In this document: in pieces, positions 1-9,968 of the stretch
How the letters are laid out: every line of letters begins with the position of its first letter
Position numbering within the stretch: the stretch's first letter is position 1
DNA from: Phyllostachys edulis
Lineage: Eukaryota > Streptophyta > Magnoliopsida > Poales > Poaceae
Assembly: GCA_036346405.1 (NCBI GenBank)
Contig: CM070562.1
Span: 75,349,482-75,413,481 of the forward strand
Reading direction: 5' to 3'
DNA length: 64,000 bases
The notes under the pieces: model-generated
Seen by the model: only the letters and a program-made list of their open reading frames with translations
The model's database searches: none
What the model was told of the DNA's origin: nothing
Program-made: the position numbers and the translations under genes

Positions 1-320
1 TCTGCCTACAGATAAATCTTCACTTTAGAGCCAACAAAACTGGCTCAGATCAGACACACGAGCAAACCTTAAACCGAGCTCAATGATTCATCACAGTGAA
101 CGAGCTAACTCGAGTTCCACCAACCAGAGCACCAGTCTTGTTCAGGATCGTGTCCAGTCTTAGTTGGCATTTTGACAGAAATCGTACTAAGTAGTACGAG
201 ACTATGAGAGTGAGATGACTGTTAGTCTGTTGCAGTTTAAGAGACTAACCGTCTTTGTTAATTACGACCAACTTAACCCGGCGACGTCTACTGATCGTAC
301 AGATACTATAGTTTGCCATT
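1..320. other. Unassigned sequence at the window edge
   Basis: I see no convincing gene or repeat here. The stretch is of ordinary AT/GC balance and lies outside the short LTR-end copy at 321-358. It does not visibly match the LTR at 1,831-2,250, so the retroelement beside it was probably truncated here by a deletion. Confidence 0.4.
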
Positions 321-358
321 ACATGCAAAAACCAATTAAGTCAAGATTATAACTAATA
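321..358 (-). repeat. 38-bp remnant of the far LTR
   Basis: This matches 2,213-2,250 with two differences. It ends ACTAATA where the other copy ends GCTAACA. A purine-rich stretch, AGAGGAAAA on the minus strand, lies just inside it (about 361-369) and could be the polypurine tract. Confidence 0.6.
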
Positions 359-1358
359 ATTTTCCTCTAATCTTGACATGCCGACGCACCGTTACGGATC
401 GCCTGCAACCTCTTACCACACGTAGTGGCTTTCTCCTTGTTGCCACACGCAGCGGCTCCTCTTGCACGACTCATCGCGCCATTGGCGGTCTTCAATACTT
501 ATCTCCAAAAAGTTCCGCCTTCCCACTTGGCACGGGTTAGCAACACAAGTTCCCTTTATGTGTCACCGAATCCATGCTCGCAGCCGCTTCTCTACCACGT
601 GGTGCACTCCGCCTTGAGGGGCAGTACAATCGCCCTCACCACGGGATCACACTTGAGGGACATTGCAGTCATTCCCGCCATCCGCGACCGTGAACATGGG
701 TGCCACCGTAGCCCATGCATTTGGCAGTTCTTTTCGCTGGGACATGGAGATCGACAGTACATTCATCAATCTTTTCTTGTCGGTTGACGACGACGTTCCT
801 TAGTAGCAGGTATTTAGGAGACATACTGCCACCACTCTTCACCGCTACCTCTTTATCACCACAACTTCGCCGCCATTGGTACAACTTACCGGATGACTCC
901 GACCTCCGATTTTTCTTGCGACGATGGCCTCCATGCCATCGCCGTTTGTCGGCCTCATGCCGACTCGTTTCCCAGTGACTTCGCACCAGCTCACCTTGTT
1001 GTCACCGGCCTCCACCTCCCGTGGAGACTACTGTCGTTGGCCTACTCCACGGAAATAACGTCGCCGCCGCTGGTGTGCACGTCACGTGCGATTCTAGCAC
1101 ACCGCGCTAGCCTCGCTCTAGCCGCATGGACCTTCGTCGTCGTGCTCCTGAGCGCATGGTGATGCAGCCGGCTCATCACCCGCACCTATGCACCTTCGCC
1201 CAAACGCTCCGGCTCTCCTCACCGCGGAGCCACATGCTCTACGTTGGCGTTGCCGTCGCGCTGTTTACGCGGCGCCAAAGACACCTGCGGCATCGCACCG
1301 CGGTGGCCCTCGCACCAAGACACCGTGTATGCTGCTCGCCGCCACGCCTGCGGCACGA

Positions 1359-1816
1359 CTAGGGTGGCCATTGCAGTATGCATGCAGGCACACCCGCGCG
1401 CATGCGTACTTTGTTTGGCGCCCCAGATGCACCCACTCTCGGCTGCGGCCATGCGACACGCCCCGCGCCTTTTTCACCTCCGCACCTTGTGCCGCACTGG
1501 CCGAACGCCGCTGAACCCGGAGCCGCGTTGCGCATGCCCTGGGCCGAGCCGCCGTCGCACCACCAAGGGCTGAGCCGCTGCGCCGCGACCATGCCGCGCC
1601 CAAAGCCGTCGCCTCCAAGCAACGCCGGCACGTTCGTCGCGAGCACCTTGGACAGCTGCTCCACGTTGGGCTCTAGCTGCTCCTTCTGGTCCTCGAACAG
1701 GTTCTGCGCCATCGCCAGATTCGCCTGCTCCGTCGGGTACCATGCCGTGCCACCGACGCCACACCGTGCCCTGCCGCTGGCGCCAGCTGGTGGACACTCT
1801 CCTCACATTGAACCTT
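1359..1816 (-). pseudogene. GC-rich internal region of the small retroelement, possible gag start
   Basis: One minus-strand reading frame, starting at 1,712 just downstream of the primer binding site, begins MAQNLFEDQKEQLEPNVEQL. This is a hydrophilic, heptad-like stretch of the kind found at the start of some plant retroelement gag proteins. Several frames stay open because the region is GC-rich, so frame openness is weak evidence. No zinc knuckle or enzyme motif is seen. The position after the primer binding site is the main reason to suspect gag. Confidence 0.3.
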
Positions 1817-1828
1817 GCTCTGATACCA
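1817..1828 (-). other. Primer binding site (initiator tRNA-Met)
   Basis: The minus strand reads TGGTATCAGAGC, the usual plant retroelement complement to the initiator tRNA-Met 3' end. It lies two bases inside the LTR end at 1,831. Confidence 0.85.
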
Positions 1829-1830
1829 AA

Positions 1831-2250
1831 TGTCAGCCACGCCGGTGTACCACTCACGCGAGAATGCTTGGACGCACGCACACGAACACTCTGGAACGCA
1901 GAGAAAGGAAGAAGAACACGCAAGGCACAAATATTTTTTAGTGCTGCCGAACTTATCAGCTTTTCAGACTTTTCCTTCTTTTATTCTGATCAAGAGGCTC
2001 AAGATGTTACATGCAATTAGTGCTCCACTAATAGCACCTAACTACACCCACTACGGCCACTAACGCAGGGCTATTACATGAACGTAACATGCAAACGTTT
2101 CTAGTCTTGCTACTAACATGCAAACATTTCTAGTCTAGCTACTAACATGCAAACGTTTCTAGTCTAATAGCACACATGATGATGCCATTATATGCAAATA
2201 AACACTAATGCTACATGCAAAAACCAATTAAGTCAAGATTATAGCTAACA
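1831..2250 (-). repeat. 5' LTR of the small retroelement
   Basis: On the minus strand it begins TGTTAGCTATAATC and ends GTGGCTGACA, so it has the TG...CA termini of an LTR. It is 420 bp long and directly adjoins the primer binding site. Confidence 0.75.
2086..2165. repeat. 29-bp tandem repeat, about 2.8 copies
   Basis: Copies starting AACATGCAAACG at 2,086, 2,115 and 2,144 have an exact 29-bp period and few substitutions. The array lies inside the LTR. Confidence 0.9.
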
Positions 2251-2845
2251 CCGCCATACTACTAGCCTCACTCTTCTCCGCCGTTGCGGTTGCCACGCCG
2301 TCGCTCGAAGAGCAGGCAGCGGCGCTCCTCGCCTAGAAAGCCACCCTGCAAAACCAGCACGTCCTACGATCCTGGACCAACGAGACAAGGCCGTGCCACT
2401 GGCGCCGCGTGACATGCGGTGCCACACACGCAAGCCACTCGGTGATCACCAGCATCTCTCTGCCGGGAACGCGGATGGGAGGCACGCTAGAGGGGCTCAA
2501 CTTCTCGGCATTGGCAGCCCTGATGAGCCTCGACCTCTCACGCGGCGGCATTGCCGGGATGATTCCTCGAAGCATCGCCTCCCTGAGAGTGCTCCGGTCG
2601 CTAAACCTGCAAGGAAAGCAAATAAGAGGCTCCATCCCACCCGCTTTAACCAACTTGACAAAGTTGTGCATGTTGTTGCTCATTGGCAACGAACTATCTG
2701 GTGGTATACTGAAGGAGATAGGCCAAATGCAGAGCCTTCTGAGCCTGAACTTATCGAACAATCTATTGGCAGGGCCTATCCCTAGTGAAATAGGGTTCCT
2801 GAAGCACTTGGTTAGATTAGATTTGTCCTACAATAACCTTACTAG
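2251..2845 (+). pseudogene. LRR receptor-like kinase fragment (signal peptide, LRRNT and LRRs)
   Basis: The plus frame reads the tail of a hydrophobic signal peptide (ILLASLFSAVAVATPS), then an LRRNT_2-type cap (EEQAAALLA, stop, KATLQ...LRSW...CHW...VTCG), then about five LRRs with LxxLxLSxNxLxGxIP spacing, such as LNLSNNLLAGPIPSEIG. In the family these proteins are plasma-membrane receptors or disease-resistance-like proteins. Breaks: a TAG at 2,334-2,336 replaces the conserved Trp of the cap, the start codon is missing where the retroelement ends at 2,250, and the frame is cut at 2,846 by a DNA element. No transmembrane or kinase part is present. The LRR identification is firm; the exact subfamily is not. 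Confidence 0.85.
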
Positions 2846-3783
2846 CAGTGGTAGAGCCAGGATTTCACATAGCCTCGGGCCCAAAACTAAGGGGTTATAA
2901 GTCTATAACTAATGTCAAATACTATCAACACTGAGATCTAACAAAAGTATAAAACAAATGCACAATCGAAATAAAATTTGATTTCCATGTTTAACGATAC
3001 TGTCTGTGGGAGATAGAGAGGCACGCCAAAAGGGGGGACTCTTTGCTTCTTCTTCCATTCCTTTCCACCTCCTGTATAGTAGAAATGTGCCAATCATGAA
3101 CCTTGAAAGCATTTTTCCTCTCTTAGCATTTAGTAGGAGTAAATGGTAGCAGCACATAGTATTTTAGGCATTTAATTACTATATTGATCAACATTACTAG
3201 TAATCTGAGCATATAGTATGATTGGTAGCAATAGATTGATTAAATCCAATGACATGGCTGTTTGTCTTGCTAAATCCATTTTTGCGACAGAAAATTGAGT
3301 AGCAAATGATTCATGGATACACATACAATATGGTTTGTTAACCAAGATGAATCTATGTTAGAACAAGATCTTAACTATCACATTTCATAGTCTGGTTAGG
3401 AATCAAAGAAACATGGGTAAACAAAAACACGCTAGTACATTACTCAATCTGGGATTTGATGCATAGCTAAATAAGTGTCATAAAGAACTTTAGCTCATTC
3501 TCTGTTTTAGCATGATCACACAATTCCAGACACATGTATATTACTTACCGATAGATCACAACACTCACACATTCCAAAATTTCATACATGAACTTATCTA
3601 CATAAAAATCTACTCCACAACAACACTAGCATCACCATGAACAAAACAAAAAAATATTGCGAACCCCATGATTGATGGCATAAGCTGGAATAGAATTAGT
3701 AGCAGTAAAAGGGAGAGGAGCTGAGGCCTGAGGAGGGCGCAGCCGAGTAGGAGCCACCGAGCCAGGAGACGCTGGCGCCACTG
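2846..3783. mobile_element. Candidate DNA transposon with CAGTGG...CCACTG ends
   Basis: The left end starts CAGTGGTAGAGCCAGG and the right end, reverse complemented, starts CAGTGGCGCCAGCG. This gives short, imperfect terminal inverted repeats around an AT-rich 938-bp body. The element interrupts the LRR frame after the residues YNNLTS. Similar CAGTGGCGGAGCC starts are familiar from non-autonomous grass DNA elements, often hAT-like. The flanking 8-mers (cttactag and ctactggg) do not match, so the right boundary or the class may be wrong. No transposase is seen. Confidence 0.4.
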
Positions 3784-4437
3784 CTACTGGGGTGGAGCAG
3801 GTAGGCCAAGAGGGCGGCAGGGGTCTGGCGTCTTGCGCTATGTCAACAAGTTCATCATGTAATTGTTCTATGACAACAACAATTTAATCACATTTACTCC
3901 CAAGGATCTTGGTTAAGATCGATTATGCACTACGCTACAAACCCAACTTGATGACTCATACATTGTCCATTATCTTCCATACTTGCAACCTCTCACTTAA
4001 CACATTAAAACGTTACAGAAGAGTTTTGACACTTTCTTTCTCAAAGAAGAAGTACCAAACGTCAACACTCCAACTACTAAAAAAGAAATGCTTAGAGTCA
4101 AAGCTTTCACATGCTAGCACTCGCAAAGGATTAGTTCGCATTATTCAAAGTACCAAGCGAATAAGCGAATCATTTTTTTTCAACAAGGAAGGCAAACCTT
4201 CACAATAAAATATCAACCTTGCGAATCAACAACGTTAACAAGCAGCAACTCTCGTCAGTCAAAAGAACAAATCATCGCTTTATGGAACCAATAAAACCAA
4301 GGGAAAACGTACAACTGCATTATAACCACTAACCCAAGAAAATTAATCAACCACCCGTGGTTTATCAGAAAATCCTAATACAACCCAAGGAAGACAATAA
4401 CCTTCCCAAAGAAATCCATTCTCAACACTTGAAATTA

Positions 4438-4511
4438 GTTTACCCAAGGTAAGAACTCTACTATTCTCATACCTGTTTACCCAAGGTAAGAACTCCACTA
4501 TTCTCATACCC
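4438..4511. repeat. 37-bp tandem duplication
   Basis: Two adjacent copies beginning GTTTACCCAAGGTAAGAACT start at 4,438 and 4,475. They are nearly identical, with a single clear substitution, so the duplication is recent compared with the surrounding decay. Confidence 0.9.
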
Positions 4512-4775
4512 CAACTGGCAGTACAACCTGGCCATGCCCATGGCCACAACCAAACTCTACCTCTCGACATCGATTATCCCCACACATAACAATCATATAA
4601 TCAATTAATAAGAAATCATACTCAATTCATATCAGCAATCATCAATACGATATAACAGAAACATAAATGCAATGATATGCCCATTCCCATCCTACTGTGC
4701 ACCAGTGTATCAAATTTTAAGTTGATTAGCCATTAGCAAATTTTAATTAATCTAGTCACCACAGACCTAAAGCCC

Positions 4776-4787
4776 GCTCTGATACCA
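4776..4787 (-). other. Primer binding site (initiator tRNA-Met)
   Basis: The minus strand reads TGGTATCAGAGC two bases beyond the LTR end at 4,790. This shows that the internal region of one element extends to the left from here. Confidence 0.9.
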
Positions 4788-4789
4788 AC

Positions 4790-6862
4790 TGTAACACCCC
4801 GGCTTAGCAAAAGCCCAAGATGTCACCTACAACTATTATTACTACACTTTTCTACATCAAATTCGAGGATTACTACCTTATAGGCGTCATGATTAAACAT
4901 TATATAATGAGGTAAACATAATTTCAGCAAGACGGTTAATCATAGTTCAATTGTAAATCAATCTAATTAATTATCAAGGGCATTATAGATAAATTTCAAT
5001 TAAGGGAAAAACAACAACAAGCAATATTATCGACCATGAGGAACTAAGGGGACCACAACCTAATTAATTATTACAATTCCAGAAGGAATGAATCATGATA
5101 TGGAATGAAGTGCTTCTCAAGTGCAATAGTCCCATGTTCTACTTTCTTCCCAAAATATGTCGTCATTAACGTTCACCTAAAACATTAAATAAACAAGTGT
5201 GAGTCCAAGACTTAGCAAAGTACAAATTAGATCAATAAACCACACATCATAACATACTTTGAATATTAGTAAAGCCCATCACATACAGTCATTCACAGTA
5301 TCACCATATCCATCCAACTTTATTTGCCATGCAATGCTCATGCTACAAATGCACTTTTCTTTTCTTTTTTGCATATACCGGTAATGCGAGGTATGCATCT
5401 GTCGATGCATATCCATGCCTATGCCTTTAGCATAGGGACCTCAAGCCCACACTCCACGAGTGTGGGGACCTCATACCCGTCAAATTCATGATGGGGACCT
5501 CAACAATAACATTGCTTGGCTACCACGCAGTCCAAGCCTCAAAGATGAATGTATGATGCAAATGAGTCTATGCATTTACTCAACACAAGTATATGTCAAC
5601 CAGCAACAAGATCATAAGTAAACATTCGTTTTCATAAATGATTAACAATGCATGGATATACATCCATATAATCTATCCACTAATTGTACTTGCCTCAACC
5701 GTATGAAGCTTGATGACGCGAAGAGGGCGCTGCACCCGGAATCAAACCACTACCTGAATATTTTTAACAACCACACTAAGAGAACATTTCTAGACAAGAC
5801 TTTGCTAGAAACAAATATACGACTAACTACACTCCCTAGTGCAACCCAAAACACTAACTCCCATGAACATCGATCTGTCCCAAAACAGAACAGTCTTCTT
5901 CTAAAATTCATATCTTTTCTTATATTTACCCAAAAGTGGTGTTCTTTGATTCTCTGGCAATCTTATTAAACTACCCACATAAAACTAGTTGGTGAGATTC
6001 CCAGATTCTGTCATACTCTAATCCTACCAAACAGATTACTAAAACTACTAAACCCCATCAGAGGTTTTGGACAACGAGACTAAAAATCACGTAACTTTCA
6101 GTACAGATATCCAAAAATTACGTTCTCTAGCTTTCTGGAAACCTTATTAAAATACCTACAACTTTTGTGTTGGTGAGATCCTCTAAAGAATTCGTTAACT
6201 AATTTCTAATGACCATTTAATACTAGCTACCAGAATCCTGACAGAGTTTCTGAACAGCGACGCTACAAAAATCATAACTTATGATCCGTTCATCCAATTG
6301 ACCTGATCCAAGATCCTACGGAAAGCTAGTAACGTTACCCACAAATCTCTAGGAGATAGCCAAACTAGAATTCGCATTTAACAATCCTAAATCAGCCTAA
6401 CACTACAAACTGCCAGAAATCGATCTAATACCGACATTGTCAAAACGTAAGACTACAAGACTAATCGAACAAGATCGAGGGTTACCCTTGGAGAATCCAC
6501 TAAAGAACACAAAAACCACCACGTGATCCCTCTCTCTTCTCCTTTCCCTTCTCCCTTTCTTCCTCTTCTTCTCCTTCCTCTTGATCCCTTGGCAGCAACG
6601 GGGAAGAAGCTTGGCCAGGGAAGGGCGCCGGCCATGGGGCAGCAGCAGGGGGTGCTACAGTGCGTCGTGCTACAGTATCTAGTGTTTAGGGTTTGGTGGT
6701 GGGCTGCCTCCTTCCTATGGCCGGCTCCCCTATGGGCCCAAAAGCCGTGGACCGAAGGCCCAAAGTCTAATTCTCTCATAAAATCTGAATTTCCCTCTTT
6801 TAATTCCTTTAATTCTCTCTCTACTTTAATTGCAATCTCTAATGATATTTCGGGATATTACA
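4790..6862 (-). repeat. Ty3-type LTR shared by tandem elements
   Basis: On the minus strand the 2,073-bp LTR starts TGTAATATCCCG and ends CCGGGGTGTTACA. It belongs to the same family as the solo LTR at 25,895-28,380, which ends GCCAGGGTGTTACA. Both contain GCTACAGT-rich blocks (here 6,650-6,700). It is followed downstream by a primer binding site and preceded upstream by a polyprotein C-terminus ending at 6,863, so it is both a 3' and a 5' LTR. Confidence 0.8.
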
Positions 6863-7161
6863 TTTAGGGTGGCTTTAAAGTCCTGAAGTCCTCGCTAGAA
6901 TTGTGGCCATTGTTATTGCCTTCTCCTTCCTTGATGCACATCAACTCCTTGCTGTCCATTCCTAGATTCCTAAGCACAAGTAAATCATCTCCATTAGGCA
7001 TCATAGTGTTCTTAAATAATACACTCAGCCCTAGAAATGAATTTACCTGATAATTGAGTTAACGAGCACGTGCCCGAGTAATTGAACCTTGCACATCAGT
7101 CATGGCAGTAGCAAGAGGAATGTTCATATCAGTAGCAGTGATGTCCTCATCATTGTGTTTC
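6863..7161 (-). pseudogene. C-terminal end of a Ty3 polyprotein
   Basis: The minus frame contains DVQGSITRARAR, a stop, LNYQVNSFLG..., and ends ...SSEDFRTLKPP, with its TAA at 6,865-6,863 touching the LTR. The PITRARARQLN-like signature is familiar from the C-terminus of grass Ty3 elements. A TAA at 7,059-7,061 probably replaces a Gln codon. The frame stays open for about 65 codons after that stop. The upstream part is cut off by the Pack-MULE-like element. This entry rests on family recall of the motif plus its position against the LTR. Confidence 0.65.
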
Positions 7162-7247
7162 TTCATTAAATACCCTCTTGGCATTATTTTATTAACATTT
7201 GGCCTTTTTCCCGTTTTGACCATGCGAAAATACAACTTTGCCCTTGC
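7162..7247 (+). repeat. Left inverted repeat of the Pack-MULE-like element
   Basis: It aligns with the reverse complement of 8,377-8,462 over about 85 bp with roughly two thirds identity by eye. Shared blocks include CATTAAATAC, the CTCTT block and CGAAAA. Confidence 0.5.
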
Positions 7248-7835
7248 CCTTCCCTTTCGCCTCCCCATTCCATTCCCCAACCCACTGTGTACCCACCCAG
7301 CGTGGAGCCGCATCTCGGTGCCACTAGAGGTGGGCCAAGAACCACACCACCTCACTCCCAACTCCAGCTCCCTCCTCGCGGCCACGACCTCCTGATCCCC
7401 CGTCCCCCTCTCCCCTTCCTCCCACCTAATCCCCATCCCCACCTTAGAGCCGGCGCCGCCCACCGATCTAGATCTGATCTATCGCTGCCGCCCATGTCTT
7501 CATCTTGCAAGCGCGCAAGGCCACCACCATCATGCCTCTCGGGCGGGCATGTGGGGTTGCTGGTGCATCGAGATGCAGCCCAGCAGGTGCTATTGGAGGC
7601 CAGCGACGTCAGGTTGCCACTTGCCACCAGCATCGCTGTCGTACCAGATTTGGGCTACCGCACGCCGTGTTTGTTATCGCGCCGGAGAAAAGGAGAAATG
7701 GAGAGGAAGAGAGGAAAGCCTGCTACTTGTTGCTGCGCTGTTGTGTTGATGTGAAGGAGGGAGGAAGCGCTGCTGCTGATATGGTTTTTGGCTTTTGCTG
7801 GCACCTGGGGCGGCATCGCTAGCACCGAGGCCACC

Positions 7836-8357
7836 CTACGTGCAGAAGTCCGTCGGGAAGGAGCCAGCGCTGTTGTTGGGCGAGGACGACACGACTGCCC
7901 CCGTCGTGGCCATGTCCTCCTGCTCTTCGTCTGCCGCACAGGGCCTCACGGACAACGGCGCCTGGTTCACGTCGACGCCTCCAAATGCTCTACCAAACAG
8001 ATGAGGCTCGCCCTTGGTGGCGGCAGTGGTGGTGGTGGTGAGGGTGAGGTCGGGGTCGAGCGTGGCGGCCACGACATCGTCGTCATTGTCGCGAGGAGGG
8101 TGGAGGAGTTGGAGGCAGCGGTAGTGGAGGTGGAGCGGGAGGAGGAGGAGGAGAGGAGGAAGGGGGAGAAGGAGGAGGAGAGGTGGTAGTGGAGGACGGC
8201 GAGGGAAAGGAGCAGGAGGAGGACCGCGACGACGGCGCAGAGCTGCGGACCTATGCCAGAGCGCCGTCGTGCGGGGTGGGAGTGGGAGTGCGGCAACATG
8301 CTTATGGTTTTGGACTCTTTCGCCCGCACAGTGTGAGACTGGAGGAGGCAAGGGCAT
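7836..8357 (-). pseudogene. Captured gene fragment with a membrane-anchor-like segment
   Basis: Two overlapping minus frames are open here: 8,357-7,836 (173 codons) and 8,329-7,967 (120 codons). The second frame has a basic N-terminus followed by a single hydrophobic run (QLCAVVAVLLLLLSLAVLHY), like a type II membrane anchor. The first frame carries an acidic tail (DNDDDVVAATLDPDLTL). Together they look like one frameshifted host exon encoding a membrane-anchored protein. I do not recognise the parent gene. Codon-level constraint is unknown, and openness here partly reflects GC content. Confidence 0.35.
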
Positions 8358-8376
8358 AACGTGCGTTAGGAAACGA

Positions 8377-8462
8377 GGGGGGCATAAAAGTCTTTTCGTG
8401 TAGCTTATAACGGCAAAATGCCCATAAATGATTAAAAAATTGCGAAGAGAGTATTTAATGAA
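8377..8462 (-). repeat. Right inverted repeat of the Pack-MULE-like element
   Basis: This is the partner of 7,162-7,247. The AT-rich sequence continues outward to about 8,548 without an obvious left counterpart. Confidence 0.5.
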
Positions 8463-8548
8463 AGAATATAGTAAGTAGGTGGTTAAAAATGTATTGCGTT
8501 GGGAACGAGGGTAAATTCTGAATAGAGATCTAATGGAAGTGTAAATAA

Positions 8549-9016
8549 TTAGTTCCCCCGGTTCAAAATTGATCTGTTACAAGCCCAACGGGCCATTTGT
8601 TATAGCTTGCTCGGCTGCTCCAATCCCTGAATATGCTCAATGGGCCGAGGACCACGCTGTCCGAGCCGGAACCGCCTGAGAAGCAAGGCCATGACGGGTC
8701 CACAAACCGGTTTAAAGCTTTTGGTTTTGAGTGTGACACCCGGTATATTTTGGTCGATTCGCTCAGAAGACAAGACTATTTTTTCTATTTCGTTTTGAGA
8801 GCCGCTCCATTTTAGCCTTTGACTGTCGAGTGAGGGCACTGCGTTAGCGCAAGTTCGAGTCGACTTCCTTCACGAGAACAGCCCCAAATACCGTGGTCGT
8901 GGAATGATAGATCAATCCCTACGTTCCTCACCAACGCCGCCAAGTTCTTTCAACTTGCTCATGATGATTGATGAATCGTGGGAGCACGATGGAAATATCT
9001 AAGTCCAAGAAAACGG
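8549..9016. other. Intergenic sequence, nothing assigned
   Basis: I found no gene or transposon signature. The sequence contains several stop-broken frames. Its end is fixed by the LTR start at 9,017; the last five bases (aacgg) are one copy of that LTR's target duplication. Confidence 0.4.
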
Positions 9017-9526
9017 TGTAACAGCCCAAAATCCCTAAGTTGGATTAGTTAAGTATTTAATGTGCATTTGTAAAATTTTGGACTTTTTAAAACTTTTTGT
9101 TGAAGCAAATAGGTTTCAATTGTGTGAATGTTTTAGTTGGATTCTATATTCTCTGTTATGCTTGTTTGGATTTTCTAGAATTTATTGGAGGTTATTTGGT
9201 TCAATTAATCTGCTTGTTAAATTTTGAATTTAAATTTAAAACATAAACCTAATAGGTAAATAAAACAAATGAAAATGAAAGTTGATAAATAAAAATCTAA
9301 ACACAACATAATTGTTCTAAATATAATTTGAGAAATTAATTAATGCATGTTTGCAATTTTCTCACATCAAGTAATAAAAATCAATATTAAATCAAATTGT
9401 TTTAAAAAAATGCAATTAGAAATTTAATTATTTTGATTTTATGTTTTCGCATGCATCACAAAAATTATGTCATTATGCATACATTAGTATCACCGTTCTC
9501 ATTTTCCAGTGTGATCGACCACAGGC

Positions 9527-9968
9527 GAAACGTCTGCGTGTCCCTTCTTTTCATGTCATCTGCCTTTTTCCTTCCCTACTAACTCCTTTCGCTTCTCTCC
9601 TTCAAATCTCATCCGAAAACTCAAAACCAAGCCAGGCATGTCATACCACCGCGATCGTCATCGCACGACCAACCCATTTCTACAATTTGTTTTTGCATGC
9701 ACGACAGTTTGAGCGAGTTCGCAAAAGGGAGAGAATAAGTAGAAGATGAAACGTCTGCGTGTTCACTCTTTTCCCTAACTTCTCTCCTCGCAAGCATAAC
9801 CAAAAACCTAAAATCATGCGACACATGTTATACCATTGCGATCGTTGTCGCGCAAGCATTCCATTTTTGCAAGCGGTTTTCACATGCAAGGTCATTTGCG
9901 CGAGTTAGAGAAATTGAGGAAGAAATACATTGCTATTTAATCCTGCCATTTTATTTTCCATAAGAGCA
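9527..9968. repeat. Diverged tandem duplication inside the solo LTR
   Basis: Copies start GAAACGTCTGCGTG at 9,527 and 9,748, a period of 221 bp. They share the later blocks CATGYYATACCAYYGCGATCG and GAGCGAGTT/GCGCGAGTT. A weaker third copy may lie near 10,250-10,410, with CATGCATGTTATGCCAT. Confidence 0.65.

Larger units (their letters stand above)
321..2250 (-). mobile_element. Truncated small LTR retroelement remnant
   Basis: Reading on the minus strand, a 420-bp LTR (1,831-2,250) is followed by a primer binding site and about 1.46 kb of GC-rich internal sequence. It ends at a 38-bp copy of the LTR start (321-358) that matches 2,213-2,250 at 36 of 38 positions. The rest of the far LTR is missing, so this is a deletion derivative. 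I recognise no protease, integrase or reverse transcriptase in the interior, which suggests a non-autonomous element or loss of pol. The superfamily cannot be fixed. The element sits directly against the LRR pseudogene and probably inserted near its signal-peptide codons. Confidence 0.65.
3784..4789 (-). other. Leader-side internal sequence of a Ty3 element, no coding seen
   Basis: This lies downstream, on the minus strand, of the primer binding site at 4,776-4,787, so at least its right part is the untranslated leader of an LTR element. I find no gag motif. The left boundary with the neighbouring DNA element is not clear. Confidence 0.4.
7162..8548. mobile_element. Pack-MULE-like element with captured GC-rich gene sequence
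   Basis: About 85 bp at the left (7,162-7,247) and the reverse complement of about 8,377-8,462 align as imperfect inverted repeats, both beginning TTCATTAAATAC and AT-rich. The interior is very GC-rich and resembles a grass first exon. Long AT-rich inverted ends around host-like exon sequence are the hallmark of Pack-MULEs, non-autonomous Mutator-like elements. The right end may extend to about 8,548, where the flank begins GGGGGAACTAATT on the minus strand, which would make the left end truncated. No 9-bp target duplication was found. Confidence 0.45.

Noticed and set aside
1378..1941. 187-codon plus-strand open frame
   Set aside because: It lies antisense to the retroelement interior and crosses the primer binding site and LTR border. 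The openness comes from high GC.
2393..2785. 130-codon plus-strand frame and the overlapping minus-strand 142-codon frame
   Set aside because: Both are shadows of the LRR frame, which has clear repeat structure.
2838..3791. 8-bp target duplication for the CAGTGG element
   Set aside because: cttactag and ctactggg do not match well enough, so no duplication is claimed.
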